Source: Paroedura picta
Lineage: Eukaryota; Chordata; Lepidosauria; Squamata; Gekkonidae
Length of the DNA stretch: 64,000 nucleotides
Direction of reading: 5' to 3'
Assembly (NCBI RefSeq): GCF_049243985.1
Contig: NC_135375.1
Span: 53,588,674-53,652,673 of the forward strand
The position numbers and the translations under genes are program-made. Each line of letters begins with the position of its first letter. Within the stretch, counting starts at the first letter, position 1. Shown piece by piece: positions 34,023-45,632 of this stretch. The notes under the pieces are model-generated. The model saw only the letters and a list, made by a program, of their open reading frames with translations, made no database searches and was not told the origin of the DNA.

Positions 34023-34158
34023 CAGGGGTAGTCAACCTGTGGTCCTCCAGATGTTCATGGACTACAATTCCTATGAGCCCCCACCAGCAAATGCTGGCAG
34101 GGGCTCATGGGAATTGTAGTCCTTTGACATCTGGAGGACCGCAGGTTGACTATCCCTG
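34023..34158. mobile_element. Palindromic hAT MITE, 136 bp
   Basis: Tips CAGGGGTAGTCAACCTG and the inverse, body GTCCTCCAGATGTTCATGGA mirrored around CAGCAAATGCTG. A perfect 8-bp duplication CTCTAGTG flanks it (34015-34022 and 34159-34166). This short family is very common in squamates. Confidence 0.95.
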
Positions 34159-34166
34159 CTCTAGTG

Positions 34167-34429
34167 GACAACATATGTGGTTGCATTTAGTAAATGGCTC
34201 TCAATATGGAAATTATAGTGATGGATATTTTGTTTATGCATGATAAAATGTTGGCTCAATAACCATTCCAGTTTGTCCCATACAGCCATTAGTGTGTGTC
34301 ACTGCCCAGATTGGGGGTATTTATTTAAGCTGGGTAAAACAAAAACAAACCAAGAGGCAGTGCTGTATCTCTAGATCTGACCTGATCATACACACCTGTA
34401 GAATCTTAGGGACTTTGAATTAGGTCCCC
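34167..34429. other. Intergenic
   Basis: Nothing recognised. Confidence 0.5.
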
Positions 34430-34505
34430 TTCTGTGTTTGTAAGCTGCTTTGGGACTCCTTTGAGTAGTGAAAAGCAGGGTATAAAGAAACCAGTTCTCC
34501 TCTAA
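34430..34505 (+). mobile_element. tRNA-derived SINE tail fragment
   Basis: GTGTTTGTAAGCTGCTTTGG, then GACTCCTTTGAGTAG and GGTATAAAGAAACCAGTTCT, the last 75 bp of the (TTC)n SINE. Confidence 0.7.
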
Positions 34506-34795
34506 TGAGTAACCAAAAATGCATACTACTGATACAAGCCTTCATTTGAGAAACCCAAAATCTCTACAGATACATTATTGAAGAAATGCTGGACTCCCAA
34601 GTCAAAATCTCTACCAGGGACAGGGTTTGAGATCAAAGTGCTCTACTATTTTGGCTTTGAGCTTTTTGGCACCACAGCAGATTTTATAATCAGCTGACGG
34701 CCTCAATTTTGCCTTTGTTGCCTATCTTAATCTCTGCCAGATCCAGCATGGACTGTGACTTCAACTGCCACCACTTGCTCTCAGCCTCTTTAGAA

Positions 34796-35087
34796 GAAGA
34801 AGAAGAAGAAGAAGAAGAAGAAGAAGAGTTGGTTCTTATATGCCGCTTTTCCCTACCCGAAGGAGGCTCAAAGTGGCTTACAGTCGCCTTCCCATTCCTC
34901 TCCCCACAACAGACACCCTATGGGGTGGGTGAGGCTGAGAGAGCGCTGATATCACTGTCCGTTTTATCAGCGCCGTGGCGAGCTCAAGGTCACCCAGCTG
35001 GTTGCATGTGGGGGAGTGCAGAATCGAACCCGGCATGCCAGATTAAAAGTCCGCACTCCTAACCACTACACCAGACTGGCTCTTTAT
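34796..35087 (-). mobile_element. tRNA-derived SINE, full length, (GAA/TTC)n tail
   Basis: Minus strand: tRNA-like head with A box (GTGTAGTGGTTAGGAG) and B box (GGGTTCGATTC), a body with CAACCAGCTGGGTGACCTTG, and a tail (TTC)n at the left. CTCTTTA flanks it on both sides. Close to 55175-55468, so both are fairly young. Confidence 0.93.
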
Positions 35088-35213
35088 GATCTGTACCTTG
35101 TCTCAAGGAAGAATATTGACACATGTACTTAAATAATGGGAGCTAATTTTCTAAAATGCAAACTGCTAGTGCTCTTGGGGGGTTGTGGACTGGGCAAAGT
35201 TTCTCTAAGGCAG

Positions 35214-35540
35214 GGATTCCCAACCAGGGGTCCATGGGAGTTCTTGAGGGGGCCCATGGAGTTCTGAAGTGGGATGGGGGGGGGGTCTGAGCTGTCTCCT
35301 TAGCTCTGAGTCTTCTTTCCAGCATACATGAGGCAGAGCCGCCACAGTAGTAGTAGTAAACGTGGGGGGGGGAGCAAAAGGAGGGCTAAGGGTGTGGGTA
35401 GTGATGTAAGCAAAAGGAGGGCTAAGGGTGTGGGTAGTGATGTAACTTCCAGGTGCATGGCAGGGAGCGTGGTCAGCTGACGTCCAAGGTTCCTTTCAGG
35501 GGCTCCTCTAAGGTCAAAATATTGAAAAAGGCTGTTTTCT
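35214..35540 (-). mobile_element. Non-autonomous hAT-like element with internal duplication
   Basis: Ends CAGGGATTCCCAACC (left) and, inverted, CAGCCTTTTTCAATATTTTG (right), matching the ends of 19516-19975 in opposite orientation. A 37-bp unit AGCAAAAGGAGGGCTAAGGG is tandemly doubled at about 35373-35446. No clear target duplication. Confidence 0.65.
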
Positions 35541-36454
35541 GCTTTGAAGGGGAATAAGAAGAATTTCTTTTGATGAAGAAGCCTAATACAAAAGATGGGA
35601 GAGCTCTTGTAGGACTGAAGAATCCTTATTAAGCCTGTCTTTATTTTGGGCTGACACTTTCACACAGCCTATGTAATCAATTTTAGCTGCTGCTTGATAA
35701 TGGATTTTTGTTACATTTCAGACCCAACTCTTTGACTCCCAATTGATAAAGGAATTTTAAAAACCTTAGCACACAAAGCCACTTGTATCCCAATTGCAAA
35801 GTGAGGTTGAAAAGAAAACAAAAACCTATTTTCTTCAATTTTCTGATTGTTCAGTTCACTTTGAAATCATTGCAGCATAGACTGAGATTTCTGTAGTGTT
35901 TCTGAAAAGTGTTACTCCCCCCCCCTTTCAACTGTTTTCTATTTTGTCTTTCCCCCCTAACTTTTGCACTATAGGAATGTACCAATATAGCAATACAATG
36001 CTATATTAACATTAAACTGTCAAAACCTTCTTATATGATACATGTGGTGGGTGGGTGTGTCTTTTCTTGGTTTCAGCAGTGAGGCCCTCCAAGGTGACTG
36101 GTGCTCCAGTAACTGAAAGAATGACTTACTAGGATCATACGCACCAATGGTTCCTGCTTCCTTCATGCTATACTCCCACAAGATTCAGAATAGACAGTAA
36201 AATTGTTTTAAGAGCTAAATTCCTCTCCTAACAACCTTAAGAGCTAAAATATCCAACATCTATTAGATCACTACAGCAGGATACGTTCAGGAACAGGTAA
36301 CAGCACAGCATTGCTTGGTGGATTGTGTTCCACGCCTTAAACTGACAGTAGGCTTCAATTGCTTTCCATTAAGCATACATTGATAATCTATTTCTTTATA
36401 CAAATTGACATATGATATCCCAGTACTGTCTAGCCACATTTATCTCAAGTGGCA
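35541..36454. other. Intergenic, nothing recognised
   Basis: AT-rich, no nameable feature. Confidence 0.5.
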
Positions 36455-36612
36455 TAACATAAGATCCTTTTCATTCTTTCTGCTAAAATTGTAGTGAACA
36501 ATTTATAATCATTATTTAACAAAGATATTGGTCTATAATTTTTGCCAGTGTCAAGTCTTGTCCTTCTTCAGGTATGAATGTTATATTAGCCTCTTTCCAT
36601 GACTCACGGCAT
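36455..36612 (-). mobile_element. L1 ORF2 fragment, inverted 5' part
   Basis: Read on the minus strand: SWKEANITFIPEEGQD, then AKNYRPISLLNNDYKLF and TTILAERMKRIL. This is the L1 reverse-transcriptase segment that normally lies immediately upstream of the segment starting at 36613, but in the opposite orientation. That arrangement is a 5' inversion of an L1 insertion. Confidence 0.85.
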
Positions 36613-36684
36613 GACTTTGTTCATGAAGTTCAGTGCGGGTTTTTACCTAAGAGACAGTTGAAGGACAATGTCAGAAATAAATAA

Positions 36685-36999
36685 ATAATAAAAAATATTT
36701 TATTTCTATACTGCCTTTTCTTGGTCGTCCTAGGGAGGCTGACAACAAAGTTTCAAACAGTCATAATAAAACATATTTTACACCAATAAAATAATAAAAC
36801 ACGCCCTTTTAAAGAATTGTCCCTATGAGGATTACATAGAGGCTGAAGAGGTTGTCTAACTGCAGGTGGTTTTCTGGCCTCAATCAGAAGCCTGGCAGAA
36901 CAGTTCCATTTTACAGGCCCTCTGGAATTGTTCCATACTCTGGAGGGCCTTGATCTCTTCAATTAGCATGTTCCACCAAGATGGGACCGGGATTGAAAA
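36685..36999 (-). mobile_element. L2 3' end inserted in L1
   Basis: TAAATAAATAATAAAAAATA then CTGCCTTTTCTTGG at the left, and AGAACAGTTCCATTTTACAG and a TTCCACCAAGATGGGACC block at the right: inverted L2 C-terminus and tail. The L1 reading (DNVRN then VLDNLDYVE) is cut by it. Confidence 0.85.
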
Positions 37000-37114
37000 T
37001 AGGTGTTGGATAATTTGGATTATGTGGAATAGCACAATGAAAAAGCAGACTACAGTGATTTTATTAGATACAGAGAAAACATTTCATAATCTGACTGGTC
37101 TTTCCTTTCTAGAA

Positions 37115-37389
37115 CAGTCTTTCTCAACTTTTTTACAATTGAGAAACCCTTGAAACATGCTTCATACTTTAAGAAACCTCAGAAGTGGCAGAATATGGTT
37201 GGGAACTATACATGTGCACATGCCCACCTGGGTTCCTCCCCTTCCCACCCCCTCCAGGCCTATCACTGGCATATATGATCATATCATCCAATAAACGTTT
37301 AACAATATTTAAAAAATTAATTCCCACCCACACTTCCAGGGCTGTCAAGCCACCCCAGGGTTTCGTGAAACCCTGGTTGAAAAAGCCTG
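37115..37389. mobile_element. Non-autonomous hAT element inserted in L1
   Basis: Ends CAGTCTTTCTCAAC and, inverted, CAGGCTTTTTCAACC; perfect 8-bp duplication TTCTAGAA at 37107-37114 and 37390-37397. It separates two L1 blocks that are adjacent in intact L1. No transposase. Confidence 0.93.
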
Positions 37390-38329
37390 TTCTAGAAGAC
37401 ATGAACTTTGGAGAAAACTTTATAAAACAGGTGAATTGATTTATACTTCACAGTCAGCAAAACTAATTGTCAATGGTGATTTAACTAAACTATGTGAGAT
37501 TCATACAGAAACAAGACAGGGGTGTCTGTTCTCACCTCTCTTGTTTATTTTAGTTTTGGAAATATTGAACAGAGATATGTGAGGATTGGAGAGGGCTAAA
37601 AAGATGTAAATTTGAGCCTTTGTGGATAATCTGGGGTTAATTTTGGAGGATCCTTTAAAAAGAATTAAAATATTAATGAAAAAATTGAAAGATTTTAGCA
37701 TGTTATCAGGATTTAAAATCAATAAAAAGTAAATATGCTAACAAAATATGGACTTAGAAAAACAAATTGAATTGATGATTAAGATGGGATTTAATGTTGA
37801 AAAGGTGGTTAAATATTTGGTCATTTTGTTGTCAAATATGAATGGTATGTTTTCAGAATAATTATGTGAAGGCATGGAATGACGTGAAAAAAGATAAAGA
37901 TGGAATAAAACTGCTGGTGGTGGTTAGAATATCTATGACTGAATACCCAGAATGCTGTTTTTATTTCAGAAAACACCCGTCTTGATTATTGACTCACCAT
38001 TCAAATAATGGCAGAAAGATTGATCTAAATTTGTATGGCAAAGGACAAAAACCAAGATTAAAATGTAAATCATTACAAGACACGAAAGGATGGGGCTGGG
38101 TTTACTGATTTGAAATTGTATTTTAATGCCTGTTGTCTAGTTTGGAGAAAAGAGTGGGTCATGTTGAAGAACAGAAGTTTCTGGGCTTAGAAGAGCATGA
38201 TTTGAGATAAGGTGGCTGCTATGACAAATGTAAAATTATTATGGCTTTAAAAATCATTTTAGTTAGACATGACATTTTGAGCAAATGGAATAATTACAAA
38301 CTTAGATTATGTCTGAAAAGTTACTGTTA

Positions 38330-38485
38330 TGTGAGTTGTTGTACTACCATTATCCAGTTTTGAAACCCATTATCATGGTTGTTATTATGATTATTATGGT
38401 TCAATGTATATCCCAACGTTATGTGTAAACCGCCCTGAGCCATGTGGGAGGGCGGTATAGAAATACAATAAACAAATAAATAAAA
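38330..38485 (+). mobile_element. L2 3' tail scrap in L1 region
   Basis: AAACCGCCCTGAGCCATGTG, GGGAGGGCGGTATAGAAATA and an (AAATA)n-type end: an L2 3' UTR in plus orientation. Confidence 0.8.
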
Positions 38486-38974
38486 TATTTTTGTGGATTT
38501 CATCACAAGAAGCATTCTACAGGCAATAAATGTTATTTAAAGATATGTGGTTACCATGTTGTGATCTACTTCATTTCTCAGATTTCATAACAGGTTGTAT
38601 CTGTCAGTGTCTTTTCTATGCACTATTATTAGAAAAGTTTAAAGCAGATTAAAAACCTCATGGTTTTGATCGAATATTGTATTTGAAGTAGAATTATGTA
38701 CAAATGATGAATAATTATTGGTAAGATGTGCAAACATTAAAATCTGAGTCAGAGGATGAGTGAAATGTATGATTAAAAAGAGCTAAAAACTTTGGGCATA
38801 ATATACAAATGGAAAAATGGTAAAATATGTAGTTGAAAGGTCTTAAATTTTCACTGAGTTCCAGTTTCAAGGAGAACCTTTATAAAATATATCACTGGGA
38901 TTTGTCATATATATTTGTCGTACATGAAATCAGAAGCCATATGTATTTATTTGTGAAAATGAGGCTTGTAAAGG

Positions 38975-39570
38975 CTGCGGGCAAAGCAGGGAGGGAACGG
39001 TGGGGGCCAGAGGGTGCGTTCTCCGGGCGGCATGGGTCGGTCAGGGAAGGGCTGATGACATGGCAGGGAGATGCCGAAAGGTTTTGGCAGGGCAGGAGGG
39101 AGGGAAAGCTCCCCCCTGGAGGCCGCAATCCCCAGATGGCACGACTTGGCTGGGGAAGGGCTGAGGCCGTGGCTGCGACCAAAGTCGTTGATGGGGCAGG
39201 AGGGAGGGAAAGGGCTGTCCTGGAGGCCACGGTCTCCAGGCGGTGTGGCTTGGGCTGGGAAGGGCTCAGGCTGCATGCATGACACAGGGCAAGCAGTTTG
39301 CGGGGCAAGCAGCAGTGGAAAGGGTACTCACCTGGGAAGGCTGCAGTTTGGCGGTGCGGCCAGTTGGCAGGTGGCCTGAGCGCAGGGGAATGGCGGGAGC
39401 TGGCGAAGCTCCCCCCTTGGCGGCCAGGAGCCTTCTGGCTGCGAGGCTGGGTGAGCAGTTCTAGGTTGGCTCCTGGAGGCGGGCCACTGACCCGGACAGG
39501 GTCCAGACACCATGCCGACAGGACCGGCCGTATGGCCCTTTGTGACCTGGACAGGCAGTTTCCCAATTAT
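38975..39570. repeat. GC-rich minisatellite-like block
   Basis: At least three imperfect units of about 105 bp (starting near 38990, 39092 and 39197) share GCAGGAGGGAGGGAAAG and CTGGAGGCC and GGGAAGGGCT. It stands out as a GC island in AT-rich DNA. A 224-codon open frame on the minus strand (39566-38892) is proline/serine-rich low-complexity translation and not supported as a gene. Confidence 0.7.
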
Positions 39571-39639
39571 AAAGAGGAACTTATGGTAAGGATACACACA
39601 CACATGACACACATGGTTTTTATACCATTTTTCACTAAC

Positions 39640-39850
39640 TGAAGGAGTCTCAAAGCAGCTTGCAATCACCTTCCCTTCCTCTACCCACATCAGACACTCT
39701 GTGGTAGGTGGGGATGAGAGAGCTCTAACACAACAGTTCTGAGATTAGCACTATCAGGGCAGTGACTAGCCTAAGATCACCCAACTAGCTGAATGTGGAG
39801 AAGTGAGGAATAAAGCCCAGCTCTTCAGATTAGAAGCACCAAGCTTGCTC
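39640..39850 (-). mobile_element. tRNA-derived SINE, diverged
   Basis: GAAGGAGTCTCAAAGCAGCT, then CTTCCCTTCCTCTACCCACA and CAAGATCACCCAACTAGCTG-like blocks match the inverted (TTC)n SINE, older than the copies at 34796 and 55175. Confidence 0.7.
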
Positions 39851-42800
39851 TTGGCATATATATTCTTTTGTTTCTTTTTCTCTCTTTTGCTTTTCCTTAT
39901 TTCATTTTTTTTCTCTCTCTCTCTTTTAAGAATTATATTATGTGTACAGATTCTCTACAAAAAACAAACAAAAAAGTGTGGCCTAACGTTTTCTTGCTTT
40001 ACATTGTCTTTGATTACAGTAACCAAAATGGTAACCAAAAACAAAGTAAAATATTATACATGTAGTGCAAATATACAAAATATAATATTTGGGGTTCCTG
40101 AGCCAGCACTAAACTTGAGCCAGCAGGGCCCTCAATCTTGGAGACCCCAGCATGGAGCCATGAGCAAACCCAGTATGGCCTTCTGAAGCATCTCAAGAGT
40201 AGAGGAGGCTGAAACATGGACCAGGTGCAGGAATGTGTGCCTGGCAGCCTGAGTCCTCCCCCTTGTTAGTGAAAGGCTAGGCAAGACTGATTAGTAACTA
40301 CAGGATCACAATCCCAGTAGTCCTCCTGATCACCAAACCTAATATTTTGTGAGGAGAAGCCTAATGTGTAATCCAGCAACACCTGTAGGGAAATTCACTA
40401 TATAAAAGGGCAGAGATTCTATCGCTAGAGTTCAGTCAATTTGTCTGCAAAATTGTTGATGTGTTATGTACCCTTGGCTGCTGCAGATAGGGACTGGATG
40501 CAAAACTAATAAGGCTGGCCCTTGCTATTTTATCAACCAATGGTGTCGGCTCCCCTTATTTCACATCTACCTGCCATAAAATATTGCAAATTTTAAGACA
40601 AATTACATGATACAAAGCATTCTATACATAATTATATAATCCATGCTCAGCTTACAGTGATCATTGTGCAGCATTAACAAGGCCTTGAGTTTGGCTTGTC
40701 AGCTGAACACCGAATACAACACAGACATCAGCAGAGGTCTATATAGATCTGTTAACCTGTAGTAATTTACACAGTGAACCTTCATACAGTTAAGAAACAC
40801 CAGTTCCTTTTTGAAGATCAAAGACTAACATCTCACAATCAACCAGTAATAAAGTGTTTCATGCCCCTGTTTTCAATGTACTTTAATATGCCTAAATTGT
40901 GTGCTCACTGTCCAAGCCCTATAGACTCCTCCAACATATACGTATAAAGAAGCACGAGGACAAAATAAAAATAACTGTAAACAAGTTTTAAAAATAATGC
41001 CAGAATTTTATATCAGAGGCTTATTTAACCCTGGATTTGAAACAGAATGGAAAAAACAGGTTTCAATTATGTGAACCAGAATTGCCAAATGTTTCACTTG
41101 GGAACCAAAGTTAACACTAGTTTTATTCTTTGTTGTTAATACTTGGATATGTAGGTCTAAATGTTGGACTGGCTCTGCCCTGAAAATGTGGACTTTCAGT
41201 AAATTTAAAAATTTAAAAATTGTACAGAAAATATAATTGTGGAAAACATAATACAAAGCACGATTGTAAACTAAGCATATATTTTTAATGAAAATGGCAG
41301 AACTTCACTTCTACTACACATACAAAAAAATCTGCCAAAACAAGACACGGAATTCCCATGTAAATGAAGAGGAAAAATCCTGACAAAGCTGTTACAATCT
41401 GTGACAAAATAAACGATTAATAACACTATTAAATTACAAAGTTCTGCATAAAAACAAGAGTCCAAATTATCAGATCATATAAAATTTACTTCTAAGTAAT
41501 TTTAAAGAAATAATTGCATTTACTGTGTTAAGAAACTTTACAAAAGTGGCAAAATAGGACTCTTTGATATATAGGAAACATTAATTCAGTGTGAATACGA
41601 GTACTCATTTTGAGATTAAAACTGAAAGGTTTCTTTGATCATTACTACCAAGACAATTCAAATTGTTTTGAATTTTGGATTTTTCATCTCTCCTTGATGA
41701 ATGCTTTTATTAAACAGGGCATTTGGTCTTCCTGGAAGTAAAGATAACCTTCATAATTATACACGGTTATATTACTGAGTCTGAACTAAGGGGAAATCAA
41801 GCAAAGGAAGTGAGACCATGTTCCATCAACATGAGGATGGTGTTTATTACAAAGAATAATTGCTAATGCTTTCACAGGAACCACTTCAGCCCTGATATTT
41901 CTACAGTAGAAATGTCCTATGTCAGCATCAGCAATTTTTACTGTCAACTTGTATTCTCAGTAACATTGATTATTTCTTTATCTAGACGAAACACACCACA
42001 CATTATTCAGTGCTGATGTTCTTTTTCAACTTCTATCACATCTCCAGTTTCTGCTACAATAGTCAAAAAGGTATGCAAAAGAATAAGCTCTTCTTCTACT
42101 CAAGACCTAAGAATACTAATGATTGCTATCTAATATACTAAGAATACTAATGGATGCAAAAATATTGATTATGATTGTGATCTAGCAAATTTCAAGCACA
42201 TAAAATTTGTGCTGTCAGGGCAGAGTTCAACAAAGATTTTTTTCATGTGCAGTTCACAATGCCTGGGGAAAGATACAAGTCCTGCTCATGTGGTTTGCTC
42301 TGTATCAGGGTCATAGTCTTAACCATTCTATCACATCTGTATCTATTTTACAGCAGAAAGAAAAACTCCGGGCCAAAGTACAATCTTTTTAAAACAATTT
42401 CATTAATATTTTTATAAGTAAGGCAACAGTCTTGGATTCTTGTGTCCACTTGGGCTTACACAGTTGCCAGCATGTATACACTTCCAGCAGAAAATGAGAA
42501 TTTGCATTCTAGTATTTCACATCCTTACAAATTGCCCATTATGGAATCCTTACCATTGCCTTATAAAACCTTTGTACCTCATTCAGCAATGCCAAAACCT
42601 TCCCATAAGAAAAACAAAAAAGTCATATTAGAGACCACAGATTGATTAACTGGGGGAAACAAAGGGTCTCCTTTATTCCTTGGTCTAATGCAATAGGAAC
42701 TCTGTTTTTTCTATTATGCTTGAATGTCTGGGCAAGGAGCCATCTAAACGTGGTACTTTTATAAAAGAAAAGGCTGTTTGGATTAAACCCATATCAAGCT

Positions 42801-42861
42801 TCACTTCATTAGCTAAAAGGAACAAAAAGAAAGTCTTTCTTATTATGACTACATGACATTG
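39851..42861. other. 3' flank and probable 3' UTR of DTWD2
   Basis: AT-rich. The part next to 42862 must be DTWD2 3' UTR on the minus strand; candidate minus-strand AATAAA signals are at 42672, 41843, 41706 and 41121, and I cannot choose between them. A TATATAAAAGGGCA box at about 40400 looks promoter-like or LTR-like but has no supporting context. Confidence 0.5.
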
Positions 42862-45632
42862 CTAAATTTTAACATTATTAACTAAGAGTTCCATTCTCCT
42901 GAGTTTGCGTTTATTTTTTGGCATAGGCTTGTCATATAAACCATTTTTAAGAAGATATTCTTTGCTGTGATGGATTTGGGCACCATGCTGAAGCTGGAAA
43001 GAACACAGAGCTTGAAGAGGCCGGAGCAGAGTCTGTAGAGGAAAAAGAGAAAGAATACCCTTTTGTCTCAGATAATATTTCCTCTAGAGTTCATATCATT
43101 GTTGTTTTACAAGATCTATAACTAATTCTGAACTGACATGCCTGGATTTGAGACGTGCTTTCTTAAATACAAAAATCTGAGAAGAGCTTTCTTAAATAGA
43201 AAGAAGTACTTTATGTAATTAAGTTGTACAACTAACTTGATGCAGTGGTGACAAATGCTGTAGATGGACTTAAGAAGGTATTAGATTAATGAATGATAAG
43301 TCTACTAATGGTAATTAGCCATGATGGCTTAACAGCATTTCCATGTTCAGCAACAGTATACCTCTTAAAGCTAATTAGTAGAAGGTTGTGGACTTTCTGG
43401 GGCAGGAAACAGAGTGTTGAATTATAGGCCATTGGTCTGAACCAGCAGGGCTCTTGTTATGATTAAAGGTTCTGGTGACATTACATCATTTCTCTTAAAA
43501 GGTACCAAAGATTCTAGAATACATTATTGATACTAGTAGATCAGTAAAGGAATGATAAGTGCAATGGTTTGAAAAGTTACGGATTCTAGTCTCTGTTTTT
43601 CTCATGCTCTGAGCTCCTTGAACCAGTACGAGTCAAGGATTGCAACTGGGCAATCCCTAGGTCACCTGACTCCAACAAGCAACAGAAATGCAGTGAGCAT
43701 CTACTTTGCAGGGGTTCTTACTGTCACTAACACAACGATGATGCAGCAGAAGACTCCACCCATTTATTAAGACGTGCCAATTAATCAGTCTTGCTTGGTT
43801 TAAGAGCAGAAGGAAGGGAGTTCAATTCCTTCCAAATGATTATTGTTTTTAGGTTAGTCTGATACCAGGGTAGCCAGATCAGCATTTATTGTGAAATATA
43901 AAAGGCAAAGGTATCCCCTGTGCAAGCACCAAGTCATGTCTGACTCTTGGGGTGACGCCCTCTAGTGTTTTCTTGGCAGACTCAACACAGGGTGGTTTGC
44001 CATTCCCTTTCCCAGTCATTACCATTTTACCCCCCAGCAAGCTGGGTACTCATTTTACCGACCTCGGAAGGATGGAAGGCTGAGTCAACCTTGAGCTGGC
44101 TCCTGGGATTGAACTCCCAGGTCAGAGCTTCAGACAGCATGTTGGCTGCCTTACCACCCTGTGCCACAAGAGGCTGGTATTGTGAAATATACATTCTACC
44201 AAATTAAATTAAAGTACTTTGATTTAAGTATATTTTGTCCCATTTAACTCACACTGCTACTTCAATGGGGCAATGGATCAGGCAGAACATACAAACACAC
44301 ATATGGTTTATAACAACAAAACAGATTCAGGATCATAACATTAATTCATGAGGTTATCATAGAAAAACATATCTGATTTACATGTTGATATTTTTGCTGG
44401 GAAATAAAAGCATTGGAATAACTTTCAGGCAAGATTATTTAGAATCAGATGTTTTTTATATGCTCCCTGAACATTCTAGCCTAGCCACCATCCATGTACA
44501 CTCCAGTCTGTTAGTATTACCACATTTTTCTCCTGTACTATGTATCATTGCTTGTTTGTTAATATAGAATGGCAAGTAAAAAAAAATCCTTGATTGAAAT
44601 ATATACACTTCTTCATTCTCTCTGACTCTGATGGTTTTTTGTTTGCATTTGACATTCCTTGCCCTAATATTTAGGTATTTGCAATCAACTGAATTCTTAT
44701 TAAACTGCTATATTGCATTAAGACAAAATGCTGATTTTTCCCATATGAGTCACTGCTAATTCTATATTATATCTAAGTCTGGTATTTTTGTACTGATTTT
44801 TTTAAGAGCTGAAAGAGAAGCAATCACTTGCTATTTCACACTTATTCAGATTAAATGTATTCATTTAAATTCACATGTATTCAAGGTTTCTCCCAAGCAG
44901 TCCCTAATGTTATCAATACTACGTAGGTCAAGTGGTAATGGAATATGGAATGTCACAGTTGACATATTTATAGACTATACAGCAAGAGATAGTTTGTAGT
45001 ACATCTTGATAAATATGATGTGAACAGTATAACTGTAGCAAGAAACAAATGGACTTTTCTTTGCAATACTTTGATCTTCTGAAATAACACCGTAGATTTT
45101 CACTTCTCACTGATTATCCTGAAAGAACTATGATGTAATTTAAGTTACTTATGAAAGCCAACATAACTGGTTTCACAACAGATCTTTAGTGCAATCCCTT
45201 CATCTTACAGAAAGAGACAAAGGACATAGTCCCTACAGCGCAGCTATCTAAAGCTCTAGCGTGTGGAGAGATTGAAATCAGCAATAGCTCTGTAGCTATT
45301 GTGGATGGCAGGGCAAGAAACTAATTAGCACATTGCTCCTACATTCCGTTAGATCTCTGAAGTCAGCACATTACAACTCACTACATTAAATTAGCAGACT
45401 GTTATACAGTATTTGGTCCTTGGCCAATAACTATAGGTCTGTTTGTGAAACAACAATTCTCTCACCATAAGATTTTATTAGTAAAGGACATAAGATAACT
45501 TACCTCTTTAATATAATCATTTTTTTCCATGATTGCAAGAGCAAGAGCTGCACATTCAAGCGTGGATAGGCATGCATTTGTGGGCTGTGTACGAATAACA
45601 TACTGACTTGAAATGCTAGTTCTCAGTTGCAC
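42862..45632 (-). CDS. DTWD2: DTWD2, last two coding exons (gene continues upstream, outside the window or unseen)
   Basis: Exons 45632-45504 (129 nt) and 43032-42862 (171 nt with the TAG stop) are joined across a 2471-bp intron with GTAAGT donor and TTTTTCAG/CTCTACAG acceptors, both in phase 0. The first encodes [37 protein letters not shown]; the second [20 protein letters not shown], then [18 protein letters not shown] and a final VNNVKI. This is the C-terminal 99 residues of DTW-domain protein 2 as I know it from other vertebrates. The enzyme transfers the aminocarboxypropyl group of S-adenosylmethionine to uridine in the D loop of tRNA (acp3U, position 20a for DTWD2). The DTW catalytic motif lies in an upstream exon that I did not find in 45633-64000. 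Frame is intact; introns are full of repeats. A SINE is in the last intron. Confidence 0.95.
43901..44177 (-). mobile_element. tRNA-derived SINE (type 2), in DTWD2 intron
   Basis: Minus strand: head CTCTTGTGGCACAGGGTGG and a B-box-like region, body GACTCAGCCTTCCATCC, GGTAAAATGAGTACCC, tail TTTGCCTTTT at left. A 14-bp duplication TATTGTGAAATATA flanks it (43887-43900, 44178-44191). More diverged than the copies at 48496 and 51290. Confidence 0.95.

Larger units (their letters stand above)
36613..38970 (+). mobile_element. L1 ORF2 remainder, with L2 and hAT insertions
   Basis: Plus strand: VHEVQCGFLPKRQLKDNVR at 36620, (L2 insertion), ILLDTEKTFHNL with the first catalytic aspartate region, (hAT insertion), MNFGENFIKQV, an N-G-D-L-T block, QDRGVCSHLSCLF (degraded GTRQGCPLSPLLF), a V-K-Y-L block near 37810 and C-terminal remnants as far as about 38960 (FKENLYKIYHWDLS). 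Many stops and shifts; a long-dead copy. Its 3' end is not clear because GC-rich DNA begins at 38975. Confidence 0.82.

Noticed and set aside
38892-39566. 224-codon minus-strand open frame rich in proline and serine
   Set aside because: Low-complexity translation of a GC-rich minisatellite joined to L1 remains; no splice support or motif.
40100-40560. TATA-box-containing stretch that could be an LTR or promoter
   Set aside because: No paired copy, no primer-binding site and no transcript evidence in the window.
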